DNA of 64,000 bases from Litoditis marina (Eukaryota > Nematoda > Chromadorea > Rhabditida > Rhabditidae): contig OZ038436.1 in assembly GCA_964036275.1 (NCBI GenBank), forward strand, positions 15,217,904 through 15,281,903, read 5' to 3'. Shown here one piece after another: positions 45,257 to 58,800 of this stretch. How positions within the stretch are numbered: position 1 is the first letter of the stretch; each line of letters starts with the position of its first letter. Under the pieces are notes generated by a model, which saw only the letters and a list, made by a program, of their open reading frames with translations, was not told the origin of the DNA and searched no databases. The position numbers and the translations under genes were made by a program.

Positions 45257-46110
45257 GTAGGAATAAAACAGCCTTCTGAGAACAATTGGGGGTAGTAAAA
45301 CAAACGGGAGATATTGAGAACTTATCTACTGTACACCAAGTTTGGAATCAACGCCCGGATTACTGTAATACTGTATGTGCTCCTCAATTACCTTTGAGAT
45401 CAAACTACAACGATGATTTGTATAAAAAACAAATCAATGTTTGTAGTGAAATTTTTACGAAATTGCATAAAGTTCATTAATGGGGAATTAGAGAAGTTTC
45501 ACTAGCTATTTATAATTATAGGGTACGTAACGTATTGCGTGCAATCGTTGGGCAAAATCGATGTTATAAACATTTTGCCTTCCATTTCCTCATTCTATCT
45601 CTGTTGACAGCTTGGAATTCCATTCAATACTCCAAAAATACGAGAAGTCAGTTCCTCAAACCCGTCGGGTTTTCCCCCGATTCGAAACTCCCGCGCGATT
45701 GGCACTCGAAGCGAACGAGAGAAGAGACGCAGACAACGAGAGCGGGTGAGAGAGTGTGCTGTATGTGCATACCGGTCTGTCTAAGCACACAAAGTGCATT
45801 GTTTTGTTTAGCTCTTTTCTTGCGTCGTTTTCGCTCATTTTCCTGACTGATTTTCGATTATTGCTGATCTTTATCATTTTTGTTGCAGAGTAAATGCCAC
45901 ATAGTTGGTGGTTATAAATGTTACTCGCAGCTGCAATTGTTGCTGAGCATTTGTTTCAACACAAAATTGCGCGCGAAAAAACGCGTGCATCTTCTTTTGT
46001 TTCAATAGGAGTATATTGTACTACCATTCTCTATGATTAGGTTTTTAGTGGTCAGATTTCTTTCGCATCATTAAAATAATAATCCGATTCTCCATTCTCC
46101 TGCAGGAAGG

Positions 46111-46156
46111 TAACGCAAACGGGTCGGGCGTATGTGACAGGTATTTCTCGACTAGG
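46111..46156 (-). repeat. 46-bp inverted pair, right copy
   Basis: Exact reverse complement of 35,105-35,150. It lies about 110 bp before the probable 5' splice acceptor of the J-protein gene, so it is in the promoter region. Confidence 0.85.
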
Positions 46157-46251
46157 TTCAGTAGGGTTCAGTATAGTAGTAGAGTAACTTCGGCGCTTCC
46201 GCTAAGTTTCAGTCGTCACAGCTGATTTTATGAACAGTCAATTAGTACTTT

Positions 46252-46262
46252 ACTTATTTCAG
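46252..46262 (+). promoter_or_regulatory. Probable spliced-leader acceptor of J-protein gene
   Basis: A worm-consensus acceptor (TTATTTCAG) lies 10 bp before the chosen start codon. A TGA in the same frame (46,264) rules out coding continuity across it, so the site joins either a spliced leader or a non-coding 5' exon. Confidence 0.6.
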
Positions 46263-46272
46263 ATGAGCACAA

Positions 46273-49200
46273 ATGACTACGTGGAATTCATCTGTTGACG
46301 ATCCGGAGAAGCATTTTCTGGGGAATCTCCTGGATGATGATGCATCGTTCAGTGCTCCCGCCCCCGCCCCTTCCCAAACCGTACGAGGTTGGTAATGATT
46401 TCCGTTTGTATCTTATTTTATGTATTCGCATGTTTAGGAGAGGTTAAAGTTAGAAGATGTTTGATATATTTGGGTATTAGCTGTAGCTGATGAATGGTGA
46501 TCAAGGTATACTTGTCCTTTTCTCATTCTGCGGCGCTCGTTTTCGGTAGATGATTCGGTTTCAGAGTATAGGAAAGCATGTCTTTTCGTAGATTTTTCGC
46601 GGTTCTGTCTTCTATTTTCTAATGTTGAAGTATTGTTCAGAACATTCTTCAACTGCCATACCGTCAGTTTCTGTAATTGCTGGTCTCGGTCCTATAAATG
46701 TCGAAGGAAGTTCACCATCCCATTCATTTTGGCCCGAACCACCACCGCCCTACAGTCCCGCCCTGCAGGTACTATTCAGAGGAGTTGTATCGTTTCCTTG
46801 TTGGTTCCTTTCATATATCAGTCTATTCTTTGTAAATGACGTTTTTGCATGAAAATCAGCTAATTATCCCGATTTGATCGAAAAAGGAGCTCATTACGAG
46901 AATATTTACGGTTGTCCGGACAACTCTACTGAAGTTTGATCATAAGCCCGTACACCAACCATGTTGCGCGATTTCGCTGTTAATGTCGTTCTTGTTTCGG
47001 ACCATCGTAAAAAAGGTTCACATAAATTCGAAAAATGTGTGCATAAGCATCTTGAAAAACAAGTATATGTCATTGAAAAACACTTTTTTTTTAATTTTAC
47101 CGAGAATCTGTAACATAACCCCAAAAAGTGAGCAGGCCCTGGTCAAAATCGGGCAAAGTCAAACATTTTTACGTATGTTTCAGACTGGTCAATCCTCATG
47201 GCCAAGTACCTACGTGCCGAATGTGAAGAGCACCACCTCACCGCTTTCGGATCTCATTCAGACCGGGGTAACTTTTGACATATGTGATCGTTGAAAATAA
47301 ATAACCGCTAATCTGCAGCAAACGAACGGCAGCGTTAACCATGGTAATACCGGTGTTAAACCTGTAGTAAAAACGTGGTGAAAATGCAGTAACTCCGCAT
47401 TTACCAGTTAGTTTTTTTTGAAGTCGTCATGAAGTAATTGAAGCACTTCTTCCTTCATGGGTCCGATTCACGTAATAGTAAACGAGACAGACAGTGTTTT
47501 ATTCATTTAACAAAAGTTAATTTACTGAAGATTTGACATTTGATGATTGGAAGAATAGTTAAACTGCTGTGAAACTTATTCAACTTTCTCATAACTAAAG
47601 TTTTCTTGAGTAATAATAGTATCTTCACGCGGAAAAATAATTCGATTCGGTACATTCACCATAGACCTACCGCAGTTTGTTTATTGCATTTTTACTGCGG
47701 ATTTACCAGGGTTATGTCATACGAAAGGTTTATTGCGGATTGAACCGTGGGCGCCATATATCTATGTTTCAGCCTTTAAATAGTTTGCCGTTGTCCATCT
47801 CACCGAAACACACTATGACAAAACAGCTTTTCAGATTTCAGACGATTTGTTCTAGAATTTAGGTTTCACTATGTATTACTGTGGCTTTGAATTTTAATTT
47901 TGGTAACAGCTGGTTGTTCATTTTAATATTTGTTTCATATGTTCTTCAGATGCAACAACCTTATGAGTGGGACACTTTTCTTGAAAACGACACACCGTTC
48001 TTCCCACCCGGCGCACAGTCGACCAAGGTTATTTAAAAACATTCTAAGAAGTTTTAACTGTATACCCATTTTTGTACGCTCCCTCACTATGTTTATATTT
48101 ATTACAACTTACAAATATTAGTTTATACTTAACGAAGTTTCCTGTTTTAGAATGCGGGTGTCATGAGACAGACACAAATACACCATCATCATCACAGTCT
48201 ACACCATCATACACACATGCATAGCGTGGTACGTTCATGTATGTAATTTGTAATACTAAAATGTCATCTTAGCAAGCAGGAAGCAAATAAACTATTAAAC
48301 AGATCGCTCATTGTGGGATGTTTCAAAAACTTCTCCATGATAGCTATTTTTACAATCAGCGTTTAACTCCGTATTGTGTTAGTTTAAAACATCTCTCAAA
48401 CGGAATATTCTAACTGATAACTTTATCATTACGTTCAGTAAGTCCCGTTAGTACATGGAAGAACACATATTTAATGTAGTGTGAGCTCGATACGTGCATT
48501 AATTCACGAATTGTTGTCCAAAAAGAAACGGAATCAAACTGCGAACACAGCGGAATGATACAACTTACAGTTTAGGCTCATACAACAGTAAAGTTGTCCG
48601 AATAGTCAGAAAAAATCGAAAACGGACTCCTTTTTAGCCAAAGAGAAGACAAACTGTCTACTTTTGATCAAAAATTCTTAATTTTCATGTGTTTACATCC
48701 GAAAATGGCCTACTTTTTGTAGCTTAGTCGGACCTTACTGGGGTATGTTTAGGCTTGCTTCGAAAAGAGTTCACCCTTTTTTTTATTTAGGTCGAGAATC
48801 ATCATCACTACATCGATGGTACGAAGGCAGAGGTACAAAAGGACACTCGAAAGTCATCGAAAGGAACATCTTCACAGCCACAACCGTTTTCATCGATCAT
48901 CGGAAAACCTATGGAGAAGCGTAAGTTGTTGGCTACTTTTTCGCCAATATCGGGAAAATGTGTCGTTTTGGGATGCAAAATCATGCATTTTCACTATATA
49001 AATAGGAAAATGTACCGTCCCACCAAATTTTGTTCTGAGAGTAAACTTGCGGTTGCTGCAGTTACTTTAGCATAAAACTATTGGTTTTTCAGCGCAGGAA
49101 AATTTCGGTTCTGTAGGTATTTCAATTTTCAGCTGCCTCTATGGCACCTCATTCAGCCCCGGTTGTTCACAAGATGCCCTTCAGCTATAGAGATGTGGCT

Positions 49201-52200
49201 GCTAGACACGAGCCGGCCAACAACGGTTACAGTCCCCCGCAGAAGGTACATTTATTATTTAATATGTATTATTTATTACACAAAATGCCACGGTAGAATG
49301 GTTGCTTCCACAATCGTATTACTTTGGGGCACCACTTTGTTCTCTACTTTTAAGTGCTTTTCACCTTACTTACCTTAATGTTACTTACTTACCTTACCTT
49401 AATGTGATTGCTTTTAATTATAGGTTTGAACACTTTTTGGACAGTTCTTTCGTACAATCTTAATAATAATGACCAAATACAAAATATCAATGATCAAAAA
49501 AATTGCAGCCTCACAAGCCGAACGCTCCCACCGAGTCTGATAGCCGTTCTGATTCTGCGCCCAGCCTGGATACTGTCACACCAGAATCGGAATGTACGCA
49601 ATATACTCGAAGTGAGTTTCACAGTTCTAACGTCAAAGCTGTCCATCCTCACACTGTACGATGGTATCGCTGAATTTTCAACAGTAACCAGAACGGTACT
49701 TTTTTTTCATAGTTTTTATATGTATCCTTTATTTTCAGCAAACTCGAAGGGAAAGAGTGAGCAGGTGCAGGAGTTTCAACAAATTTCTCGCAACCGCAAA
49801 CGAAGTGCAAAGGAGAAGGTATCTGATTTTCCTTCCCTTCAATCATTACTCATTGTAGTAACACCCCCCCCCCCCCCCTAATAGTTCTACCATCCTTCCC
49901 CCTTTAATTTTTTTGTAAATCTTGACTAGATGTTAACAGTAACCAAATACCAAATGAAGGGCGACTTCGTTGGTTGCTTCATGGAACCACCCGCTTTTCA
50001 TTGAAATCGCCATTTCGAACTACCCCAATTTGGACAACTGTTGAAAATCCCACTTTTCACCCAGTTTTATGGTTTGGTTACCGAATAGAACACCCGATTT
50101 TCAATTAACCTTTGTGGACAACTTAATCGCCCTACGTATGACAGTAACAGTTTCATTCCAGGTGACCATAGTGGAGTCGGCTCCCTTGACCACTCGCGAT
50201 CGTCAGCCCAAGATCCCGGTTCCCACCAGATATCACGTGCTCGAGAAACTATCTCACGCCTCTCCAAAGATAGTCAAGAACGAAAACGTTGATGTGGAGG
50301 AGTCGCAGCCGGGTCAGTTGGTTCAGCGGAGAGTACCCGTGAAACTTAGGCCCATGTATTCTTTAAAATACGTCAAATACCATTAGAAATTCATAATTTT
50401 ATACGAAATTCGCGTTTAAACTTTTCTGCGGTTTTCTCGGCAATTCCGTTTTTGCTTGCACCTTCACGAATTTCATCGCGCTGGTTTTGTTGTGATGAGC
50501 GATGAGTACTTCGTTAATGATAATATAAATGTTGCCATTTCAGATCATCTACCAAGTGCAGTAGCCGTTAGATCGCGTTCCAGCTCATGTTGCATTGGTT
50601 CGTTGTTTGTTAACGTTGATTCATGTCTGTTTTGCTTTTTTTTGTTAATTTTGCTACAGGATCGTAGTATTTGCTAAATCATTGTTTGGGGACGTTTTTT
50701 GGACTTATCGCTTAGAACTTAGAATGATTGCTTTGAGGAACAAAAGTCAACTTACAATTCTTTGGGATACGTCTTGTCATAGAATGTTCTCATAACTTAA
50801 CTAAATAGTTTTTACTACGTTTTGTTATGCAATCAATGCGCAATAAATTTTATATTATTATATTTTAAGGTGATGATGAAGATGCGGCGAATCCCGCTCG
50901 TCGTGCTTCGAAGAAACGAATGACAGCTCCCAAGAAGAGAGCACCGAGAAGAAAGAACAACTCGAGCTGGGGATATATACTGCTTGTTTGTGAGTTCCTT
51001 CAATTTCTTTGATTTTCTGAAAGCAGACATTTCTGGAACAAACACATTTTATTTTACACAATTTAGCAAATCCCCGAAGTGAACACCCTAATTTTCGAAG
51101 GCGAAATTTGGATCAAGCGTTATATGGACAGTAATCGGGATGTTTGAAATGGCTAAATCATACGATTCAGCAGGTGTACCATCCTTCATCATCTATCAAA
51201 TTCATGCTTGAACCGTTTTCTATTCAACTATTCATTTAGGGAGCTATCTGGTCTGCGCCTGGGAAGCTCTGCAGAATGGTTTCAAGTGGTTCATGACATT
51301 GATTGTGGACGTATGCTCGAATATGGCTGATATTTCCATATTTGCGTGAGTTTTTTAATCTTCCGAATGGTAAAGTGTATATTTTCTGTAAATGGAAACT
51401 AATTTTGAAACGTGCTTCACAAATCGAGTAAAAGTAATTCCGTGATGGAGCACCAGTATTTTCAGCTTCTTCGCTGTACTGAACTGTGTCGTGAACACTT
51501 GTCGTCATGCAGTCGTTGGTGCCTATCTCGAAATCAGGTTGGTGTTTCACGTTGGTTTAATTCAATTACCACGAGGAAATGGAAGAAATCCGTACAGAAC
51601 GTTAAGAAGTTGATTTGCTAACAACGATTTTTGATATGGCAATGGAAAAAGTTTCTATCCGACGAAGGTTATGTAGAACACAGGGAATGTAGCGCCGGAC
51701 ATATTTGGGAGAGGTGGGAAGTCTACACGAACTTTAGCAAACTGACGCTACGAACTGTAGGTTATTTGGAGATAGTCTATTCGTTTTGAGAGTGTAAGAA
51801 TGAGGTTCCACGAATAAAATAGTACTTGGTTCGGTCCTCAATACTTCCAACTTTGAACCGGCTTCAGGAATTTCCTTCTATCGTTGTCCTTCTTTGACGT
51901 TCGCAGCATCTTTTCTCCCTCGCCTCAAGAAGATCTCAAATGGGGATTAGACGACAATATGGCCATTCCAGCAACAGGTGAATATATAGTTATATTCTAT
52001 AATACTGATTTTGAATAGATGATAATAATAATGTTATTTATTACACAATAGTGTAACAATGGTACAAAAACTAAGCTTCTTTAAAACGTTATGAATATAG
52101 TTTCATTTTTTATTCATCTTTTCGCTCAAATACTCAAGATCAAGTGGACTAGATACTTGTTGATATTTCCTCGTTATCAGCCGAAGACGCCTTGGAACGT

Positions 52201-54297
52201 CTACTACGTGTTCAAAGTGTGGACGCGTACAGTGTTTTGGGTCTGCGTGCCGATTGTTCGGATGACGAGATTAGAAGATATCACAAGAAGCTCAGCGCCC
52301 TCTATTCTTCGGATAAGGTTGGTTTTCGCGGTAGTAATTGTATGATTATCGCGAACTCAATACATACTGTTCAATCAATGTCTACATACACTCAACACAA
52401 ACAACTCAATACATACTTAGTGCTGTTTGATAGTTTGATAAGCAATTGCTGACAAAAAATGTTGTTAACAGGATCGGGAGTCAGCGTGATTTTTGGGCGT
52501 TGTATTGGACGGTTATTTGTAATTGTTGTATTTACAATATGAATTTGTTGTATTTACAATTTGTAATTGTTGTATTTACAATTTGAATTGAATTATTGTA
52601 ATTGTTGCAGACCTATGTAGATGGTATGGAAGAGGCTCAAGATCTGGTGGCAAAGGCTTTTCTGGCAATTGGAAACCCGGAAGCCAGAAAGATGTACAAT
52701 CTCATCACTCTGCACAAGAATAGAGCGGTACGTAGTTTCGATCCTCTAGTATATATATGACTTGTTTTTATCTGCAACTTTGGACACCACCTAGGCTATT
52801 GTTTGCTCATCCTGAGAACCAGTACCGTTCGCCTCAACTACATCTCACTAACAACGCCTAATCATCACTTCACATATTGTGTAATAAATATTATATTATT
52901 AACTTTGATTTTGAAAACGAAAGAGACAACAGTGTAAATGTCTCTCCAGTAGGCGAAAATGGAATGGTCGATTCAATTACTCAATAGGTTACCATATATT
53001 CTTCTCATCAGTCTCTCTCTTCTTCTTTCATTTTCATTTAAAACTCTCGAACAAACCTCTAATTGCAGCACAAGGACATAGTGTGTCTGTGGGAGGCGGT
53101 TCGTGACTGTGTGGAGGAGGCCCGTCACAGTATGTACTGCGACTGCGGTAGACGACATGCTCGAATCCCCACCAACATCCGTCCGCACGAGGCCAGATAC
53201 TGTAGACGCTGCGGCACCAGACATTTGGCCAGATCGGTGGGTTATGTAAGGTTTCCAAAAACACCCGTACGTAGTGCCAACATTTATTTTCCTCACAGAT
53301 AACCAGTCCCCAAATTTGGGTTATTAAGGTAGAAAAAAGTCCCTCGAAATTTTTTTTTCGCTTTTTAGTCTTCACTGCTGAAGTATTTCATTCGGTCTAT
53401 ATTCGGTCTTCTGCTGAAGTATTATATCAGTTTGACAAGTTACACGCCATACAGTTTTTTATGTTGTGTATTCAGAATGATATCTGGGTGGAGTCGAGTC
53501 TACTTGGCTTTGTCTGGAGATATTACACCTGCTCCGAGGGAGTTGTCTACGAGATCACCGACTGGGCTAGCTGCGAGGTATGTTTCTCATGTCGGTCATG
53601 TGATTCACGTACACATACACGATACACACAAACAAACAAACAAACCTAATGTGTGATCCAGTCTCATGTCTCATCCCAAGTGTGGTCGTCTCCTATAGAA
53701 CGTATAAGTCTCAAGAGTGTTGAGAATCTTGGGAGGCTGTAAATAGATAGTGGAAGTATTCTTAAGTTTACATGTCAATTTCTCTGGTACACTGATTAAC
53801 CGAGTAGTCGTTCACATTTAGCACTGGTTGTGGGATTCGCGCGGAATAGCGCGACCCATTCTGAACTACTGTAAATGTTTCTCTCGTCATCATGTATATC
53901 GATTTCAGACCAACTACCTGAAGCACCTTCGTCCGAATGCTCATGCCGTTCAGTACCGTCTGATGTCCCCGTCTGTGGTCAACAATGATCGTTTCCCTCT
54001 CAGAGACATTATTGACACCATCGAACAGGACGTGTTCAGTCAGTTTCACTCTTACTGGTTACTTGTCTACGGTTGGGGTTTGGGGATTGATTAGAGAGGT
54101 TGATAGGGAAAGAGAGAGCTTGATAGAGAAAAATATCATTGCTCAAAAGAAAACAAATATTTCGCTGTTCATCTGGTTTATTTGCTTCTCTTACAGGCAA
54201 CCGTGCTGGCAGTGCGCAGGTGTCCTTTCTTCCCTTGGAACATCGTGAAGAGGACAAGTCGCGTCGCGCCGCAAACAGAAGACAGAAGCGTCGCTAG
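46273..54297 (+). CDS. DNAJC14-like membrane J-domain protein
   Basis: Twenty exons: 46273-46387, 46641-46768, 47184-47267, 47950-48027, 48151-48228, 48791-48920, 49133-49245, 49509-49611, 49739-49818, 50162-50312, 50870-50989, 51240-51345, 51466-51537, 51907-51977, 52181-52317, 52611-52727, 53069-53236, 53476-53577, 53909-54038 and 54197-54297. They join in frame to 727 residues. The N-terminal half is low-complexity, with a His-rich patch (146-167) and a basic stretch before hydrophobic segments (about 388-450) that look membrane-spanning. A J-like domain follows (about 490-560, [16 protein letters not shown]), but the HPD tripeptide is replaced by SSD (519-521). A C-terminal zinc-binding domain as in DNAJC14 has Cys585, Cys587, Cys606 and Cys609, then [12 protein letters not shown] and a lysine/arginine-rich end. 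DNAJC14 acts at the ER in membrane-protein export. Loss of HPD suggests no classical Hsp70 stimulation (inference). Confidence 0.88.
48586..48740. mobile_element. Short TIR element (CAGTAA family), copy 2
   Basis: A 155-bp copy in J-protein intron 5. It begins CAGTAAAGTTGTCCGAATAG and ends TCGGACCTTACTG, giving a 13-bp imperfect TIR. Confidence 0.65.
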
Positions 54298-55800
54298 ACA
54301 TTTTCATGTTCACGCGCAACTGATATGTTGCGTCGCTTGACATTTCCATGTTCACGTGAAACTTGTCTGTCATTTTGTTTTTGTAGTTCAAGTGTAGGTT
54401 TTATAGCAATGTTGTTAGAACGGTAGAAGTGTTGAGCTTATGTTTTTGTGGCATTCTGATCGTTTATGTTAGAGGTAGGGCAGGACAAGAGTTGTAGTTA
54501 GTTGTACTGTAGTTTTGAAACATCTTCAGCTGGTGTTTTGGGAGTTGTCTAGAATGCTCTCATCTGGCCACGCCATTTGCAATATGTTAAACGTGACCTT
54601 ATTCTTAATTGACTGGTTATATATTCAATACGTATGCTTTAGCTATTGAGTGCGTCTTTTGATGCGTAGTTTTCTCCGGTTTATGCTTTTATTGTCGCTT
54701 GTGCTAGTACAAGTGTTTCCCATTCTGTCTTCATTGTAGTCGTTTTTCTGATTTTTCCCTTTTTCCCACTTGGGTGCTTTTCGCCATTGCCCACGTACCG
54801 GAAATAGCGTTTCATTGCTTCTGTGAGCCTTTATTTTATTTCGCCTTATTATTGTCTCTATTATTGTGGACCATTGTACGATAGGGATGGCTTCATTATT
54901 CCTAGTAGTTTCTAAACTTTCTCCCCCTTTTGTGTTTTGGTTCCTTCTATTCATTGTACTCTGTAGTATCACTGTAGTGTCACTGATCTTTGTTCGCCTA
55001 ACATGTGTTCCTGGTTTTCTCATACTCGCATTTTACTTTGGCTGCCTCTGCTGGAATACACTATGCGTTTATTATCTACTCATCCGGCTTTATTTCATAA
55101 TATTAGTAGCTGATATTGCATAATGTCAGAAGTATTCTCCAATCCTAGAGAAGAGTACCATATGTGTGTTTGCCTGCTTTTTTGGTACAAGGTAAAATGA
55201 ATTGCGTTGCTAAAGGATGGTGTACAGTTTTATTCACAAACACACAAGTAAGAGATTCGGTCGTTTAAGAGAGGAAAGGTAAAGTTTAGCACAAACCAGT
55301 ACATAAAGGCCGAAAGAGGATAGTGGTTTAACACCGCTACTTTTAAGGTTCTATAGAAAAGTTTACAACGTGTAACAAAATGATCAACATACATCCTAAC
55401 AAGAATTTGACTAGAATGTGTGCACTGGCAACTAGAGACAATTGTATTGGTCGGGTTCCGAGAAAAAGTATGAAAATGGGGAAAATAATTACGAGAATAC
55501 AATTGCATTTCGATGAATAATTGTAATCTCCTTTGAGATCAGGACATCAGAAAAAGTTTAGCATAAGTTGTGCCTACGTTCGGGGAATACTCACAATGCT
55601 AGGAAAAACTATCATTCACGGGAAAACGTGAAAATTTGGCGTGAGAAAAGTTTCTTCATCGCTAGAACAACCCGTTACCTCGATCCCATCCTGCGTCTCT
55701 CTTTGCGCGCTATTTCGCAAGCGGAGAAATAGCATACGTTTGAAGAGACGCAGATTGGTATGAAAGGCGGGGATGTTCATGAATACGGCATCAGAATAGT
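54298..55800. other. Convergent intergenic region
   Basis: A 1.5-kb gap between the stop codons of the J-protein gene (+) and the sphingomyelin-synthase gene (-); it holds both 3' UTRs. Overlapping open frames at 54,643-55,123 on both strands reflect base composition. The minus-strand one (126 codons, very basic) vaguely resembles retroelement protein but has no motif I can name. Confidence 0.55.
55229..55234 (-). terminator. Candidate polyadenylation signal
   Basis: AATAAA on the minus strand, about 570 bp past the stop codon of the sphingomyelin-synthase gene. It is the first exact match I noticed downstream, so it would imply a long 3' UTR. Confidence 0.35.
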
Positions 55801-58800
55801 TTAGATGACACGTCGTCGACTTCTCATCTTCTGTGCACAGTTGGAGGGCCATTCGATGTGGTTGATGAAGACGTGAGGGGGCGGGGCGTCGCGCTCGAAG
55901 AACGGCACGATGGAAGACCAGAAGGACCTGCAAAGGGGTATATATCGTATCGGTGAAACACTTGGGTGCGCAAAAATGAATTTATAGGTCAAAAGTGGTT
56001 TATGAGAACATATATGGTATCGGTGAAACACTCGTGTGAGGAAAATGAATCTACAACTAAAAATGAGTTTAATGTAAAGAATGGCAAGATAGAAGGACCT
56101 GCAAGGGAGAAGGTTTATATGGTATGGGTGAAACGCTCGGGTGAGAAAACTTAATTTGGAACCAAAACTAGTATAATCTAAATTTATATCGAAGAAACGC
56201 ATAACCGACGACCGGGTATATACGGTTTGAGTGAAACACTCGGGTGATGGAAATTGAATTTATAATCAAAAATGACGTATGAGAAGTTATATAGTGTCTT
56301 TTAAATGCTCGAGTGAGCTTTTTTGAGGTTATAACTGGTAAACGCATGAGCAGCATTTTTAATTCAGGAAGTAGTAAGTAGTAAATTGCGTGAAACTGAA
56401 CACTCAAGATGAACGTTTTACTTCCCCTCGTTTTCTCTTTTCAGACCGAGTATCAGCTCTATCTGTAACGTGAATCACGTAAGTAATTAAATAAGTTCTT
56501 ACCAGGATAATAGATTCTTATCCATTGTACCCTCGTGGTAGGACTGCATTAGAGCATGGTACTCCATAAAGATTCGAGTGGAAACTGTGTATCTGAAACA
56601 GAACACATTCGAATCAGCTCGAAGAATACTCTCTTTTCTCTCTTTTTCCCTTTCCACCTCTTTCTGTCTTGCTCTTTCTTTTTTGATCTCACTTTCTCCT
56701 TCTTTTTCTTGCGCTCTATTTCATTCCCTCTTTACGTCAGTCTTCTTTTTCTCTCATTCTCTCTCTTTTTCGCTCTTTCTCTTTACGTGTCTCTCACATG
56801 ATAACTAATGTCACAACCCGATTAGTTCCCCATTGTCGTTAATTGAAACTCTCAACTGATGTTGAACTTCGGGTGGCGCCATGGCAGAGCAAACAATGAC
56901 GATTCGTTCTGTCAACACCGTCGAGTGCCAACTCTCAACTGGCTCCTAACTCCTTTGTCAACTCATAAAACTATTGATCTTGGCAGGTTGGAGTACAGTA
57001 ACCCAGTTTCCGTCTGCGCGAAAATGGCGCGAAAAATGTGAAAACTGATCAAACTATTAACGTTTACTGCTTACTACTTTACATGCTTCACGTAAGTTTG
57101 GAGTACGGTAGCTCGAGTTTGCGTCTGTTTTAAGGAAAAGGTGCTGTAGTCGAAAAATGATGACTAGTCTGAGTACTGGGAGGAAGATAGGTTAATAACA
57201 TTGTCTGCAGGTTAATAACATTGTCTGCAAAAAGAAAGAAAGTGCACCTACCCCAGTACAACATCAATGGTGTAATGTTTCCTCGCGAGGAGAATCGAAA
57301 TGATGGCCATGACAGCGAGAACATTGAAGAGGTAACCGATCATCTGGAAGATTATTATAAAGAACTGTCTTTAGAAAACACCGAGTTTGATTTGTAGTGG
57401 TTTGATCTGTAATACACATCGAAAAAAAACTGATAGAAACTATACTTGATTCTACATTCAGATCAAAACAACTATTTTTGGTGTCTTTATCAGAACGACG
57501 CCTGTTTACTGGACTGAAAAGAGGACGCGACACAACTTGTAACACTATAGACAATTTGTAACACCAGGAACAATGTTAGGTAACAGTGTTTGCTGGTGCA
57601 AACGAAATTTATACTTGAAGATGGTTCGCTTTTTTCAGAGCAATCCTTGTCTATGGTGTATGTTGCCCTGACTCGTGTTGTTTGTAGTTTGGTTGCGGTG
57701 CTTTTCAGTGGAAATTCGTGAACTAGGACGCGTACCGAGACGCGTATAACACAATAACAACGTACCTTCAGTTTCTTCGGTGCGTACGTCTTGAAGGTGA
57801 GGAAAGCTGTGAAAATTGTGATTGTGTGACCGGAGACTATCAAATCTCCGCACAGTTCACGAGGTCGCAGTTGCTGGAAACGCAAAAATAAAGTTTTCTC
57901 ATCACTGAAGTGGTTCACCCATTTAGCTTCACACAACTACATGACGCTGAGAAAGACGAATGAAAGAAGAGAAAAGATTGAACCGGAAAACTGGTAGACT
58001 TTCTTCTTTGAGCTAAAAATCCATAATTATAATAATGTATGAATAAAGGAATTTAAAGTTCCTATAGTCTCTGCCCACCTCAATTCCGGCACTCCAGAAC
58101 ATTCTGGCCACGCGTCCTGCCACGATGTCCCATGTTCCGTTCGACTTGGGGGCACAGTAGGTGTTCACTGACGGTACCGGCACCTGAAAAGGGACATTCA
58201 GTACGTCTGAAAGTTGATTGGTACGTTCAAGATTTTATTGGTACGTTTAGGAGTTGGTTGGCACGTCAGATTATTTATCGATTGGCAGGTCTGACAGTCT
58301 GTTGCTACGTAGTTTATTGGTGAAGCAGGCAAGAATACATTGATACCGGTAGGTTAACAGTGAATTGGTACGGAATGAAGTTCTCAAACACTACTGTTAG
58401 TGCGGCTAAATATTGATTCAGCAGATATGGAACAAAACTGTACAACTTGTTGTTGAGAAGAAGGGCTAAGCTAGTACGACTATTTAGAACTATTATTTAT
58501 AAAATATCTTTTATTCATTCTCCATTTTTCCTTGGATCCCCGTTATACTTCGTTTTATCATCGGAAATTGCACCTTTCCGCATCATTATAATAATAATGA
58601 AATATCAGAGTCCAGCAACAGTTGGTTACTAGGCAATTACATCATCTCACAGCCGTTCGACGAATGAAAGAGAACTCTAATTTGTCCCGCAGAGATCAAG
58701 ATTATACAGAATCCATGAACTTTATTATAATTTTACTGAAATCAGTGTAACTGTGTGTTAAGTTCTGAGGAATTTTACCAGTATGTGCATGAAAACTTCA

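Larger units (their letters stand above)
42964..46272. other. Intergenic region, kinase to J-protein gene
   Basis: About 3.3 kb without a supportable gene. It holds a 340-bp inverted repeat, a tRNA-like segment, a diverged TTAA hairpin element, and a CG-rich stretch near 44,459-44,500 that reads like a transposon end (CGTTTCGGCGGG then GCCGTCTTCAGAGC). It also holds one arm of the 46-bp inverted pair. The short open frames lack family features. Confidence 0.6.

Noticed and set aside
54643..55023. 126-codon basic frame on the minus strand, possibly retroelement-derived
   Set aside because: Hydrophilic composition alone is not enough; no reverse transcriptase, zinc knuckle or endonuclease motif is visible, and the plus strand is open too.
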